52,580 bases of DNA from JACJYE01 sp964432875 (GTDB lineage: Bacteria; Bacteroidota; Bacteroidia; Chitinophagales; Saprospiraceae): NCBI GenBank assembly GCA_964432875.1, contig CAYSPJ010000022.1, positions 1 through 52,580 of the forward strand, in the 5' to 3' direction. Below, piece after piece: positions 9,134-17,280 of this stretch. Both the position numbers and the translations under genes were made by a program. The notes below the pieces were generated by a model, which was not told where the DNA came from, did not search any database, and saw only the letters and a program-made list of their open reading frames with translations. Positions within the stretch are counted from its first letter, which is position 1; every line of letters starts with the position of its first letter.

Positions 9134-11083
9134 CTACTCCTTTGCCACCGGCAGCGCCAATACCCCTTGTTCAGTGTGCAGATGCAAATAGTAATGCCCG
9201 GCGGGTAGCATTTGGATAAGCAGCGAAGTATGCTCGTCGCGAAATAGCCTTTCCAGCACTGCCTTGCCATCTGCATTATATACTACAGCCCGAGCCGGCA
9301 GCATTTCGGCTGGCAGCAAGATACTCAGCTGATATTTTGCGGGGTTGGGAAATAGCTTGATTTGAGCTTTAAGCACCTCGGGCAAGGCGTTGATTGGAGA
9401 GTTGGTCACTTGATTGTCGCGGGAGCATAGCCATAGATCGGGGTCAAACTGCACCAGCCCTATATTGCCTGGCGCTTCAAAGGAGAACAACTGCCCGGAG
9501 AAAGCATGGTCAAAAACCATCAGGGAGTCAAAGCCGCCGCCACCGATAAACCTCACGGGCACGGGCATCTCAAAGAAATCGACCGAATTATGGGAAGGGC
9601 TTTGCCACAACTCAACCCAAACCGTGCTACCCTGCTGCTGCCAGTTCACCCGGTAGGAAGGGTGGCCCTCGCCGTAATACCAATCGTCAAAGAATTCGTC
9701 CAGGTTTTGATTACCAGTTTGTTCCAGGTGCCTCTTCAGGTCGGCAGTGTGGGCGTAGCCAAAAGCCAAAGCCGGGTCGTCGAGGTAGTTGCGCAACCCC
9801 TGGAAGAAGGCTGTGTCGCCCAGCTTCCAACGCAGCATGTGCAACAGCAGTGCCCCCTTTGAGTAGGAGAGCCGGCCATTAAAAATTCGGCTCACACTGG
9901 TCGTATCCGGCACATAGACCGAGCCAGCCGGTTGGCTGGTCACCTGGTCTATCTTGCCTTGAAGCCAGTTTTTCCAGGTATTGGGCCCCAGCCCGTATTC
10001 ATAGGTCATCCCTTCGAGGTAGGTGGCAAAGCCCTCGTTGAGCCAGATATCGGCCCAACTACCACAGGTGACTTTATTGCCGAACCACTGGTGAGCTAGC
10101 TCATGGGCTTGTAATAAGTGCGACATGCCGCCCATAAAGCTCATGGTTTGGTGCTCCATGCCCCCGCCCCAACCGAACTGGGCATGACCGTATTTTTCAT
10201 CGGCAAAAGGATACAATCCAAACAGCTCATTAAACAGCAGCATGATATCGACGGTAGCTCCGCTGGCACTCTGCCAATTGGCCAAGCTCCCGGGGTAGGC
10301 GTAGTTCAACACCTCGATAGGCGGCCCATCTGGCACGGGCACAAAATCGGAATATACCGCGTAGTTTGCCACCGCGATAGCTACCAGGTAGGCAGGTATG
10401 GGGTAGCGGTGCCGCCAATGATAGATTTTGTGATCGCCATCTTCAATTTCGCTTACCAGCAAGCCATTGCTGGCAGCACGGTAAGCCGCTGGCGTACGCA
10501 CAATGACATCAATGGAGTCAATTTTGTCTACCAGGTCTTGTTTGGTCGGCCACCAGTCTTTTGCCCCATAAGGCTCTGACAGGGTCCACAGCACTGGGCT
10601 GCCTCCAGCCGTAGAAGTGGCAAACGAACCGAAACCGGTCGTGGGCGGCGCACCTTCGTAAATGATGGCTACTGAGTCTATTTGCCCAAAGGGGATTTCC
10701 GCCGGGAGCAAAACCTCCAATCGATCATCGGAATGATTAAAAGCCAGGGGCTCGACACCCCGATAAAGCACACTTTGGACCAACAGGACGTCGGAAAGGT
10801 CGAAGTTGACGGCCATAAAGCCTTCCTGGGTGGGGGCAAAATAAGCGGTCACTTTCCCTTTGATATAGTACTGCGCTGGATCTATTTCCCACTCCATGCG
10901 CTGATAAACGAGGTCGTAATCATTGGTGAAAGGCGAGGAGCGGAAATCCAGCAAAGCAGCTCGCGCCTGTTGCTCCAGGGCGATTAGATGCTCGCTATCT
11001 TTACAGGTAAATACCTCGTTTTGTGCCACGGCACCATAGATGGCAACCCAGCTCAGCAGGATAGGCAGGAATAGTCGTTTCAT
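9134..11083 (-). CDS. Secreted M1-family metallopeptidase with T9SS type A tail
   Basis: A 649-residue protein from the ATG at 11083. The longer in-frame start at 11161 is rejected because MKRLFLPILLSWVAIYGAVAQ at 11083 gives a clean signal peptide. It is an M1 gluzincin: the exopeptidase-type motif GGMEH lies at about 307-311, the zinc ligands HELAH at 327-331, and the third ligand Glu350 in NEGFATY exactly 19 residues after the second His. The C-terminal 80 residues form a type IX secretion sorting domain (LFPNPAKYQLSI, then LPAGHYYLHL). Expected role: zinc-dependent aminopeptidase acting on peptides outside the outer membrane. It plausibly follows the S8 endopeptidase in protein scavenging, though they are separate transcription units. 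Confidence 0.93.
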   Translation of the reverse strand: MKRLFLPILLSWVAIYGAVAQNEVFTCKDSEHLIALEQQARAALLDFRSSPFTNDYDLVYQRMEWEIDPAQYYIKGKVTAYFAPTQEGFMAVNFDLSDVLLVQSVLYRGVEPLAFNHSDDRLEVLLPAEIPFGQIDSVAIIYEGAPPTTGFGSFATSTAGGSPVLWTLSEPYGAKDWWPTKQDLVDKIDSIDVIVRTPAAYRAASNGLLVSEIEDGDHKIYHWRHRYPIPAYLVAIAVANYAVYSDFVPVPDGPPIEVLNYAYPGSLANWQSASGATVDIMLLFNELFGLYPFADEKYGHAQFGWGGGMEHQTMSFMGGMSHLLQAHELAHQWFGNKVTCGSWADIWLNEGFATYLEGMTYEYGLGPNTWKNWLQGKIDQVTSQPAGSVYVPDTTSVSRIFNGRLSYSKGALLLHMLRWKLGDTAFFQGLRNYLDDPALAFGYAHTADLKRHLEQTGNQNLDEFFDDWYYGEGHPSYRVNWQQQGSTVWVELWQSPSHNSVDFFEMPVPVRFIGGGGFDSLMVFDHAFSGQLFSFEAPGNIGLVQFDPDLWLCSRDNQVTNSPINALPEVLKAQIKLFPNPAKYQLSILLPAEMLPARAVVYNADGKAVLERLFRDEHTSLLIQMLPAGHYYLHLHTEQGVLALPVAKE

Positions 11084-11181
11084 CTGTTGCACATTTTTCT
11101 TCCGGCTAAGATATGGCTTTGCGGAGCAGTGCATGGTGAGATATGTCACTTTGGGGGGCAAACTATATTCAGGCTGCCTCC

Positions 11182-11200
11182 CTTTACCCCCTTTAACCTT
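11182..11200. repeat. Short CCTTTAA/C heptamer-like tract
   Basis: A short run of CCTTTAC and CCTTTAA units lies just upstream of the cobalamin riboswitch promoter. It matches in sequence the longer heptamer arrays at 18573-18611 and 39941-39976. Only two to three units are present here. Confidence 0.4.
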
Positions 11201-11207
11201 TTCTTCT

Positions 11208-11215
11208 TACCTTTG
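11208..11215 (+). promoter_or_regulatory. Bacteroidota -7 box for the cobalamin riboswitch transcript
   Basis: TACCTTTG matches the TAnnTTTG consensus and lies about 10 bases upstream of the first conserved riboswitch bases, the spacing expected if transcription begins near 11222. A clear -33 TTG is not visible. Confidence 0.6.
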
Positions 11216-11221
11216 CCCAGC

Positions 11222-11470
11222 TATCGGTGCCCCAGCGGGGGCTTAATAGGGAACTCCTGTGTTATTCAGGGACTGTACCCGCAGCTGTAAACTCTGAGGA
11301 AGCCAGCCATACATTAGTAGCTGCTTCCGCCATCTGCAAAAGAGCCACTGGGCCAGGTGCTCTGATCGGAAAAACCGCCAAGTTTAAACGCTTGGCAGGA
11401 AGCTCGCCGACACAGTGCCGCTAAACCGGGAAGGCCGCAGTATGGGGAGCGAGTCAGAAGACCTGCCATA
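11222..11470 (+). promoter_or_regulatory. Cobalamin (B12) riboswitch
   Basis: The conserved core appears in order: GACTGTACCCGCAGCTGTAA near 11270-11290, GAGGAAGCCAG near 11296-11306, GCCACTGGG near 11344-11352, GGGAAGGC near 11428-11435, and the B12 box GAGTCAGAAGACCTGCCA at 11451-11468. Between GCCACTG and GGGAAGGC is an enlarged peripheral region with two apparent hairpins (around 11365-11377 and a CCAAG/CTTGG stem near 11381-11396). The element sits directly upstream of a BtuB-like receptor gene, so it should repress that gene when cobalamin is abundant. Confidence 0.95.
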
Positions 11471-11480
11471 GCAGATGTGT

Positions 11481-11627
11481 CATTTTTGTTTTCGGGCTAA
11501 AGGCAAAATGGCTGATAAGGCAGCTCCCCTCTTTTGTGCTTTGAGCAAGCAACTGCTATGGCAATCCTTGCCCTCGCTGTAGCCTGCCCTGCCCAGCACT
11601 CAAGTAGTGGAACAGCCCTATTTTGCC
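11481..11627 (+). promoter_or_regulatory. Possible riboswitch expression platform
   Basis: Two mutually exclusive pairings are possible between the riboswitch and the receptor start. CATTTTTG (11481-11488) can pair with CAAAATG (11504-11510). GGCAAAATGGCTG (11502-11514) can instead pair over about 100 bases with CAGCCCTATTTTGCC (11613-11627). The shared segment 11502-11514 could switch partners. There is no obvious U-run terminator, and the start codon at 11660 is not directly covered, so the mechanism is uncertain. Confidence 0.35.
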
Positions 11628-11659
11628 TTCCTTTGGCCGATATGCTTTAATCGCCGAGC

Positions 11660-13579
11660 ATGGCCCATTTCATTTGCCGTTGGCTGGCCTGTTGTGCCAT
11701 CATCTTCCCGCTGCTCTCGCCTGCGGGCGGTGCCCTTTATGCCCAGACCGATACTGCCCTGCAATTAGAAACGGTGACCGTGTCCGCTACCCGCCTGAGG
11801 GGGTGGCAACCCGGACTGGCAGAACTTCGGCCCGATAGCATGCAGCTCAGCTTATCAAGGCTGCAGAGTGTAGCCGAGGCGCTGCGCCGCCAAGGTAGCC
11901 TCTTCATAAGGGATTACGGCGCGGGCGGCATCGCCACGGCGGCGGCCCGGGGCGCTTCAGCAGCTCATACCGCAGTACTCTGGAACGGCCTGCCTTTACA
12001 AGACCCCATGTTAGGGCTAACCGATTTGAGCACCCTGCCTGCTTTCCTCTTCGAATCTATCCGCATCATCCCCGGAGGCAGCAGCAGCTTGTGGGGCAGT
12101 GGGGCCGTGGGCGGCGCGGTACACCTGGATGGACAGCCCACCCCTGGCTCGGGCTGGGGGCTTCGCTATCAGGGTGAGGCCGGCAGCTTTGGGCACTTGG
12201 CTCAAGGGCTTGCTGGTAGCTTCGGCAGCCGCCGTTTTTCTAGTACTGCCAGGGTTTTCTACCAGGCGGCTGAAAACGATTATCCCTACCGCGATATATT
12301 TGGGGCGCGGCGGCGCTTGCCCCATGCGCGGGTGCGGCAGTTGGGGCTGATGCTGGAAAGCAGCGTCCAATTGAGCCAGCGCCAGCAGTTGAGCCTGCAT
12401 CTCTGGCAACAGCAGTCGGAGCGGCAGCTCCCCCCCACTTTGGTGCAGAACAGGAGCAAGGCAGCCTTGGATGATGCTGCCCTGCGCGCCGCCCTCAATT
12501 GGCAATGGACGGGCGACCGCAGCAGTTGGTCTGCCCGCTTGGCTGCCTTCCAAAACCGCCTGGTTTACAACGATTCCCTCATCAACAGCTTTTCAGATAG
12601 CCGCACCAAATCCTGGCTGGCAGAAGTGGAAGGCACTTATTTGCTCGGGCCGCGCCTGCACCTCAAGTGGGGTGGGCACCTCAACCAGCTCGGGGCCGAT
12701 TCCGACCAGTACCGGGAGCAACACCACCAAACCCGGCTGGCGGCCTTTGCTGCCCTGCGTTGGCTGAGCCGCCGTGAGCGTTGGCAGCTTGTGCTCAACG
12801 GCCGCCAGGAATGGGCCGACGGCGCTGCCCAGCCCCTGGCACCCGCCCTGGGCTTTCACGGGCAACTAAAAACCTGGCTACAAACTGGCGCTTCCTTCTC
12901 GCGCAATTACCGCCTGCCTTCTTTCAATGACCTTTATTGGCCCACCGGCGGCAAGCCCGACCTGCAAGCAGAAAGCGGCTGGAGCCAATCCCTGTTCCTG
13001 CGCGCGGCGAAGCAGCAGCAAAATTGGTCGGCCAGCCTACAAGCCTCGGCTTTTAGCTTCCAGGTCAACAACTGGATCGCCTGGTTGCCTCAAGGCGCTT
13101 TGTGGTCGCCAGAAAACGTGCGGCAGGTGTGGAGCCGCGGAGGCGAAGCACTCTTGGCCCTGAACTATCAGGCCGGTGCGAACTCATGGTCTTTGGATGC
13201 CCAATACAGCTTGACTTATGCGACCAATGAAAGCTCGACCCGCCCTCAGGATGCTGCCCTCGGCAAGCAGTTGCTCTACATACCCCGGCACCAGGGCTGG
13301 GCCCGGCTAGCCTGGCAGCGGCAGGGCTGGTATGCCGCCTTCACTCAACAGCAGGCCAGCCGCTTGTACATCCTGCCCGACAATTCTGCTGCCCTGCCCG
13401 GCTTTTCCGAGGGCGCCTTCCGCCTGGCACGCTCCTGGGCGGGCACGCAGTATTCCGCCACCCTTTATTTCAATCTGGAAAACGCCTGGAATCAGCGCTA
13501 CGAACTCGTCGCCAGCCGCCCGATGCCGGGCCGGCATTTCCGCACTGGTTTACAAATCCAATTGCTTCACTCAAAATAA
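11660..13579 (+). CDS. btuB: TonB-dependent cobalamin receptor, BtuB-like
   Basis: A 639-residue outer-membrane receptor with an N-terminal signal sequence ending near AYAQ (about residues 25-29), a TonB-box-like ETVTVSAT at 37-44, a plug domain about 45-165 (RDYGAGGIATAAARGAS, then IIPGGSSSLWGSGAVGGAV) and a 22-strand-type barrel to the C-terminus. Its place downstream of a cobalamin riboswitch is the main reason to assign vitamin B12 or a related corrinoid as cargo. The leader from the B12 box to the ATG is about 190 bases. The next gene starts 6 bases after the stop, so the pair is probably translationally coupled. No BtuCDF genes are in the window, so inner-membrane import must be encoded elsewhere. 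Confidence 0.92.
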   Translation: MAHFICRWLACCAIIFPLLSPAGGALYAQTDTALQLETVTVSATRLRGWQPGLAELRPDSMQLSLSRLQSVAEALRRQGSLFIRDYGAGGIATAAARGASAAHTAVLWNGLPLQDPMLGLTDLSTLPAFLFESIRIIPGGSSSLWGSGAVGGAVHLDGQPTPGSGWGLRYQGEAGSFGHLAQGLAGSFGSRRFSSTARVFYQAAENDYPYRDIFGARRRLPHARVRQLGLMLESSVQLSQRQQLSLHLWQQQSERQLPPTLVQNRSKAALDDAALRAALNWQWTGDRSSWSARLAAFQNRLVYNDSLINSFSDSRTKSWLAEVEGTYLLGPRLHLKWGGHLNQLGADSDQYREQHHQTRLAAFAALRWLSRRERWQLVLNGRQEWADGAAQPLAPALGFHGQLKTWLQTGASFSRNYRLPSFNDLYWPTGGKPDLQAESGWSQSLFLRAAKQQQNWSASLQASAFSFQVNNWIAWLPQGALWSPENVRQVWSRGGEALLALNYQAGANSWSLDAQYSLTYATNESSTRPQDAALGKQLLYIPRHQGWARLAWQRQGWYAAFTQQQASRLYILPDNSAALPGFSEGAFRLARSWAGTQYSATLYFNLENAWNQRYELVASRPMPGRHFRTGLQIQLLHSK

Positions 13580-13585
13580 AAAACG

Positions 13586-14638
13586 ATGAAAAGTTATTAT
13601 TTCCTACTCTCCCTACTGGCCCTCTTGTGGTTCAGCAACTGCAATAAAGAAGACGAACAGCCCGATCCAGGCATCATCGCTGCTGAAGGCGTCTTCATCA
13701 CCAACGAAGGCATCTTTAACCAAGGCAATGCTTCAGTGAGCTACTTTAGCTTTGAAGACGAGAAACTGACGCCTAGCCTCTTTCAGGCGACCAATAACCG
13801 CCCCCTGGGCGACATCCTGCAAAGCATGATCATCTTTGAAGACATGGCGTACCTGGTGCTCAACAATTCGCAGCGCATCGAAATCGTCGATGTAAAAACC
13901 TTCCAATCGGCAGGGGCCATTGAAGGGCTGGGGGCACCGCGTTACCTCCTCCCCCTGGGCAATGGGCAAGCTTATGTCTCTGATTTATTCGGCGGGGGCA
14001 TCCAGGTAATCGATTTGGCAGAGCGCAAGCTGATCCAAACTATTGCCATGCCCGAAAACTGGACCGAGCAGATGGTCAAAATTGGCGCGCAAGTTTTCGT
14101 CGCCTGCCCTTCCTCCTGGGGGCAGCAGCCTAGCCGCCAGCTCTACCTCATCGATACTCAAACCCACACCCTGGCCGACAGCATCGCCATCGGCCTAAAC
14201 CCCAATGCGCTGTCCGTTGACCGCGAGGGCAAAGTATGGGTATTGTGCGCCGGCGATTTCGACAGCGCTACACCGGGTGGGCTGTACCGGGTAGACCCCA
14301 TTAGCCGCAGCGTAATCACGGCCTTGCCTTTTAGCGACATGAACATCGGTTTTGCACCCCGCCTGGCCATCGATGCCGAGGGCAGCCGGCTTTACTATAC
14401 CAAGGACGGCCTCTATACGCTCTCTATCCAGGATGAGGCATTGGCCCCACAGCCGCTCATCCCAGCCCAGGGCCGCGAACTCTACGGCCTGGGTATTGAA
14501 CCCCGAACTAGCCGTATCTGGCTGGCTGACGCCCGGGATTATCAGAGCCGGGGCCAAGTGTTTTATTATGAACCCGACGGTAGCCTGCTGGATTCCTTCG
14601 AAGTGGGCTTTTTGCCCAATGGCTTTATTTTTCAGTAG
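13586..14638 (+). CDS. BtuG-like surface lipoprotein, beta-propeller (DUF5074/YncE-like)
   Basis: A 350-residue lipoprotein. The signal peptide ends in a lipobox with Cys19 (WFSNC), followed by acidic residues (NKEDEQPD), as in surface-exposed Bacteroidota lipoproteins. The rest is repetitive beta-propeller sequence (blades such as GVFITNEGIFNQGNASVSY and YGLGIEPRTSRIWLADARD), ending in the GSLLDSFEVGFLPNGF pattern characteristic of DUF5074/YncE-like proteins. In Bacteroides the BtuG proteins have this architecture, sit next to BtuB and capture B12 with very high affinity. The 6-base spacing and the shared riboswitch support the same role here. That role is inferred from context, not from visible binding residues. 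Confidence 0.85.
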   Translation: MKSYYFLLSLLALLWFSNCNKEDEQPDPGIIAAEGVFITNEGIFNQGNASVSYFSFEDEKLTPSLFQATNNRPLGDILQSMIIFEDMAYLVLNNSQRIEIVDVKTFQSAGAIEGLGAPRYLLPLGNGQAYVSDLFGGGIQVIDLAERKLIQTIAMPENWTEQMVKIGAQVFVACPSSWGQQPSRQLYLIDTQTHTLADSIAIGLNPNALSVDREGKVWVLCAGDFDSATPGGLYRVDPISRSVITALPFSDMNIGFAPRLAIDAEGSRLYYTKDGLYTLSIQDEALAPQPLIPAQGRELYGLGIEPRTSRIWLADARDYQSRGQVFYYEPDGSLLDSFEVGFLPNGFIFQ

Positions 14639-14653
14639 CAGCATTCTTTTCCC

Positions 14654-14661
14654 TATTTTTG
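14654..14661 (+). promoter_or_regulatory. Bacteroidota -7 box upstream of the bestrophin gene
   Basis: TATTTTTG matches TAnnTTTG. It lies about 45 bases upstream of the ATG copy at 14706, which is the true start if the N-gap is removed. No clear TTG -33 box is present. Confidence 0.5.
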
Positions 14662-14685
14662 CGCCCTGACGCTGCCTCCCAAAGC

Positions 14686-14895
14686 GAGGCATAAACGGAC
14701 ACCCAATGATCTACTACAAAACCAACGGCAACTGGTTTGGNNNNNNNNNNNNNNNNNNNNNNNNNNNNNNNNNNNNNNNNNNNNNNNNNNNNNNNNNNNN
14801 NNNNNNNNNNNNNNNNNNNNNNNNNNNNNNNNNNNNNNNNGAGGCATAAACGGACACCCAATGATCTACTACAAAACCAACGGCAACTGGTTTGG
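14686..14895. other. Scaffold gap of 100 N flanked by an exact 55-bp duplication
   Basis: Bases 14741-14840 are N. The 55 bases before the gap (14686-14740) are identical to the 55 bases after it (14841-14895). This is the mark of two contig ends overlapping by one assembly k-mer that were scaffolded instead of merged. Removing 155 bases would restore a continuous sequence. The bestrophin start codon appears in both copies (14706 and 14861). Confidence 0.9.
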
Positions 14896-15790
14896 CGATG
14901 TACGCCACTTGGCCCGGAGCTGGACCATGGTGCGTATCATGCGCAGCGTGCTGGCCATCGGCCTATACGCTACCGCAGTCTGCCTGGCTATCGAGCATAT
15001 GGGCTGGGGTAAGTACATCAACCTAAATGCTTCCATCTTCTCGATGCTCGGCGTGATCCTCAGCATCTTACTGGTCTTCCGCACCAACTCTGCTTATGAC
15101 CGCTGGTGGGAGGCTCGCAAGCACTGGGGGGCGCTGGTGAACAATACGCGCAACCTCGCCATTTACGTCCACGCCATGTTCCCTAAAACAGATGCGGGCA
15201 TCCGCCGCTTCATGGCGGTCCACATCTCCAATTTTTGCCTGGCTTTGGTGGAACATCTCCGCGGCGGCACCAAATTGGACAAACTCATCGAACTCGACGC
15301 CCAGGCCCAGGCTGTTTATAAAAGCAAAGGGCACATCCCCAACCATATCGCCCTGCAAATTTTCGAGCCCATCGTGAAGGCTCACCGCCGAGGGGACATC
15401 AACGAGGGGGATTACATCAACATCAAAGCCCAGCATCAGAGCCTGCTGGATATCCTGGGGGCCTGTGAACGCATCAAAAAGACGCCCATCCCCTTTTCTT
15501 ATGCAGTTTACCTCAAAATCTTTATCACGGCTTATGGCATCCTGCTGCCTTTTGCCCTGGTAAATGACTTCCATCTTTCAGCTATCCCCATCTCCATGTT
15601 TGTCTTTTTCGCCCTGCTTGGGGTCGAGCTGCTAGGCGAAGAAATCGAAGACCCCTTTGGCCTGGACTGCAACGATTTGCCTACGGGCGATATCGCTGAA
15701 ACCATCCAGCGGAATGTCTTTGAAATCCTCTTGCCGCTGGCAGAGGCGGAAACGGCACCGCAGCGGGAATTGTACGAGAAAGTGTTTTGA
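14861..15790 (+). CDS. Bestrophin-family (UPF0187/YneE) anion channel protein
   Basis: A 309-residue membrane protein with the bestrophin signature SAYDRWWEARKHWG near residue 75 followed by LVNNTRNLA. Membrane helices lie about 26-48, 52-72, 215-233 and 237-255, and a conserved GEEIEDPFG near 255-263 precedes the C-terminal domain. Bacterial bestrophins form pentameric channels in the inner membrane. Ion selectivity cannot be read from the sequence. The MIYYKTNGNWFGD start is duplicated across the assembly gap but the coding region after it is intact. It converges on a strong bidirectional terminator. Confidence 0.9.
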   Translation: MIYYKTNGNWFGDVRHLARSWTMVRIMRSVLAIGLYATAVCLAIEHMGWGKYINLNASIFSMLGVILSILLVFRTNSAYDRWWEARKHWGALVNNTRNLAIYVHAMFPKTDAGIRRFMAVHISNFCLALVEHLRGGTKLDKLIELDAQAQAVYKSKGHIPNHIALQIFEPIVKAHRRGDINEGDYINIKAQHQSLLDILGACERIKKTPIPFSYAVYLKIFITAYGILLPFALVNDFHLSAIPISMFVFFALLGVELLGEEIEDPFGLDCNDLPTGDIAETIQRNVFEILLPLAEAETAPQRELYEKVF

Positions 15791-15847
15791 TTGCTTGATT
15801 GATAAGGCTTGGTGCGATGGGGGTTCCTTTACACGGCATGAAATAAA

Positions 15848-15885
15848 AAAACAGCAACCCTCCCTCTCGGGAAGGCTGCTGTTTT
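15848..15885. terminator. Bidirectional terminator between convergent genes
   Basis: A stem of AAAACAGCA with TGCTGTTTT, extended by CC/GG and a TCCC/GGGA inner stem around a TCTC loop, lies between the bestrophin stop and the stop of the minus-strand lipoprotein gene. A-rich and T-rich ends on both sides fit intrinsic termination in both directions. Confidence 0.85.
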
Positions 15886-15911
15886 GGGGGTGCAATCTTA
15901 CAACTCCGGTA

Positions 15912-17030
15912 TTACAAGCACTGGAAATACATCGACCAGTTCTTAGGTACGAAACGCGTGCCTTTACCCCAAGCCGTTTCGTCCTTGCCGCACGGTACGG
16001 GATAAGATACGACTACATACTGGCCAAGCGGATCGACGGGCTCCAGCACGAGCATCATACTTTCCCCACACTCGGGCACAAAGCCCTCGCCATTAGAGTA
16101 AGCATGTGCCAGAATCTCATTGACCCTTTTTATTTCATATCCTACACAGCAAGGTTCATCTTCGATCAAGGTCCAAATTGCCCATTGGACATCGCCAGAG
16201 GTGTACTTGCCGCCACTCGGCGAGGTTTTACCTACCCAATCCTGATTGAGGATGAAGTTGACCAGGTCGAGGTTTTCGGGGTATTCCACTAAAGCCGCTG
16301 CTTCCGGGCTGTAGCTGAAGTGGACTTTTGCTTTGTAAATGTGCCCCTCGTTAACCGATATGGAGCGGTCTGTATCGATGCAGTAGCTGTCGTACCAGCC
16401 TTTCATCACGCCTTCGGTCAATACTTCGACGTCCAGATAGCTGGGGGCGCCAAAAACCGTGCCCGGCCCGAAAAGCTTCATATCCACCAGCGCTGGCAAG
16501 ACCAGCGGGCTGCCAGTGCCAAAACGGACTACCCCGTGGGCGGCTACATAAATAGCATAACCCGGCTGCCAGCCGAGCTCAATCAGGTCAACTTCTTTCG
16601 ACCAGGTACTGGCACATCCCAGCCCTTCCTCCTTATAGTTAAACCTTCCGGGGATGGGCAAGCCGCTCTTGGTCGTTGGGAATGGGTAAACCCAAGTGTT
16701 TCCGTTTTTGATAGCCACGTGCAGATGCACTTCGCTCAGGCAATAGCCTGGATTTACATTGTAAGTAACCGTCAACATGTCGTCGTTTTGTTGTGCGCTA
16801 ATAGTCCCGACTTTGGTGTGTTGCCCGGCCAGGAAGTCAACTGTAGTTGAGCAGTCCGTACAGCGGAAATCAATCAACCCATTGGCCGTAGCAAACTCCT
16901 CGTCCACAATCGAGTCTTTTTCACAGGAAGTGAACATCAGGCTGATTAGGAAGAAGATGGCTGGCAACAAAAGGCTGGTGATAGAGGCGAGCTTTAAGCG
17001 CCTCAGCGAGATTGTTTTTTGGGTTAACAT
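15912..17030 (-). CDS. Lipoprotein of unknown function with paired Cys and a conserved PENLDLVNFILNQ region
   Basis: A 372-residue protein with an N-terminal hydrophobic segment and lipobox (LMFTSC, Cys about 36) followed by EKDS, so a lipoprotein. The body has no domain I can name confidently. Visible features are a CTDCS pair near 57-60, a YCIDTDRSIS segment near 220, the stretch PENLDLVNFILNQ near 255, GDVQWAIWTLIEDEPCC near 285-301, and a C-terminal Cys as penultimate residue. The VQWAIWxL and YCID pattern resembles extracellular domains seen in Bacteroidota and thioester-type adhesins, but I cannot show a thioester motif. It is a single gene with its own 250-base upstream region. Probably a surface or periplasmic protein; function unknown. 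Confidence 0.75.
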   Translation of the reverse strand: MLTQKTISLRRLKLASITSLLLPAIFFLISLMFTSCEKDSIVDEEFATANGLIDFRCTDCSTTVDFLAGQHTKVGTISAQQNDDMLTVTYNVNPGYCLSEVHLHVAIKNGNTWVYPFPTTKSGLPIPGRFNYKEEGLGCASTWSKEVDLIELGWQPGYAIYVAAHGVVRFGTGSPLVLPALVDMKLFGPGTVFGAPSYLDVEVLTEGVMKGWYDSYCIDTDRSISVNEGHIYKAKVHFSYSPEAAALVEYPENLDLVNFILNQDWVGKTSPSGGKYTSGDVQWAIWTLIEDEPCCVGYEIKRVNEILAHAYSNGEGFVPECGESMMLVLEPVDPLGQYVVVSYPVPCGKDETAWGKGTRFVPKNWSMYFQCL

Positions 17031-17237
17031 AATGTGAGATTTTTTGATTTTTTGAATGAATATCTGTAATACACAGCAGCAAGGCCTGCACCGCGATTCA
17101 ATCAGATGTTCAGTTTGGTTGAGGCTTATCAGTTAAGCGATAATAAACAATTGGGTGGGTAAACAAAGCGAAGGATGCCCGGCTTGCATTAGGAGGTAAA
17201 AGGTCAAACATCCATGCAAGTTAAACAAATTTTAAGG

Positions 17238-17257
17238 CCTGAAGGTTCCACTTCAGG
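17238..17257 (-). terminator. Likely terminator of the GtrA-TolC-permease run
   Basis: CCTGAAG and CTTCAGG form a 7-bp stem with a 6-base loop, 24 bases beyond the permease stop on the minus strand, followed in that direction by CCTTAAAATTT. It is short but well placed. Confidence 0.55.
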
Positions 17258-17280
17258 GCATACAAACGACCGAGAAACAC

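Noticed and set aside
9025..9219. Small plus-strand frame in the intergenic region, overlapping the M1 gene end
   Set aside because: No credible start or product, and it overlaps the C-terminus of the confidently called peptidase.
11084..11161. N-terminal extension of the M1 peptidase to 11161
   Set aside because: The extension would place 26 non-hydrophobic residues before a clear signal peptide.
14625..14908. Open frames passing through the N-run on both strands
   Set aside because: They depend on undefined bases and on the duplicated contig ends. None has coding character.
15657..16292. A 211-codon plus-strand frame overlapping the bestrophin end and the lipoprotein gene
   Set aside because: It crosses a strong bidirectional terminator and is antisense to a lipoprotein with a clear lipobox.
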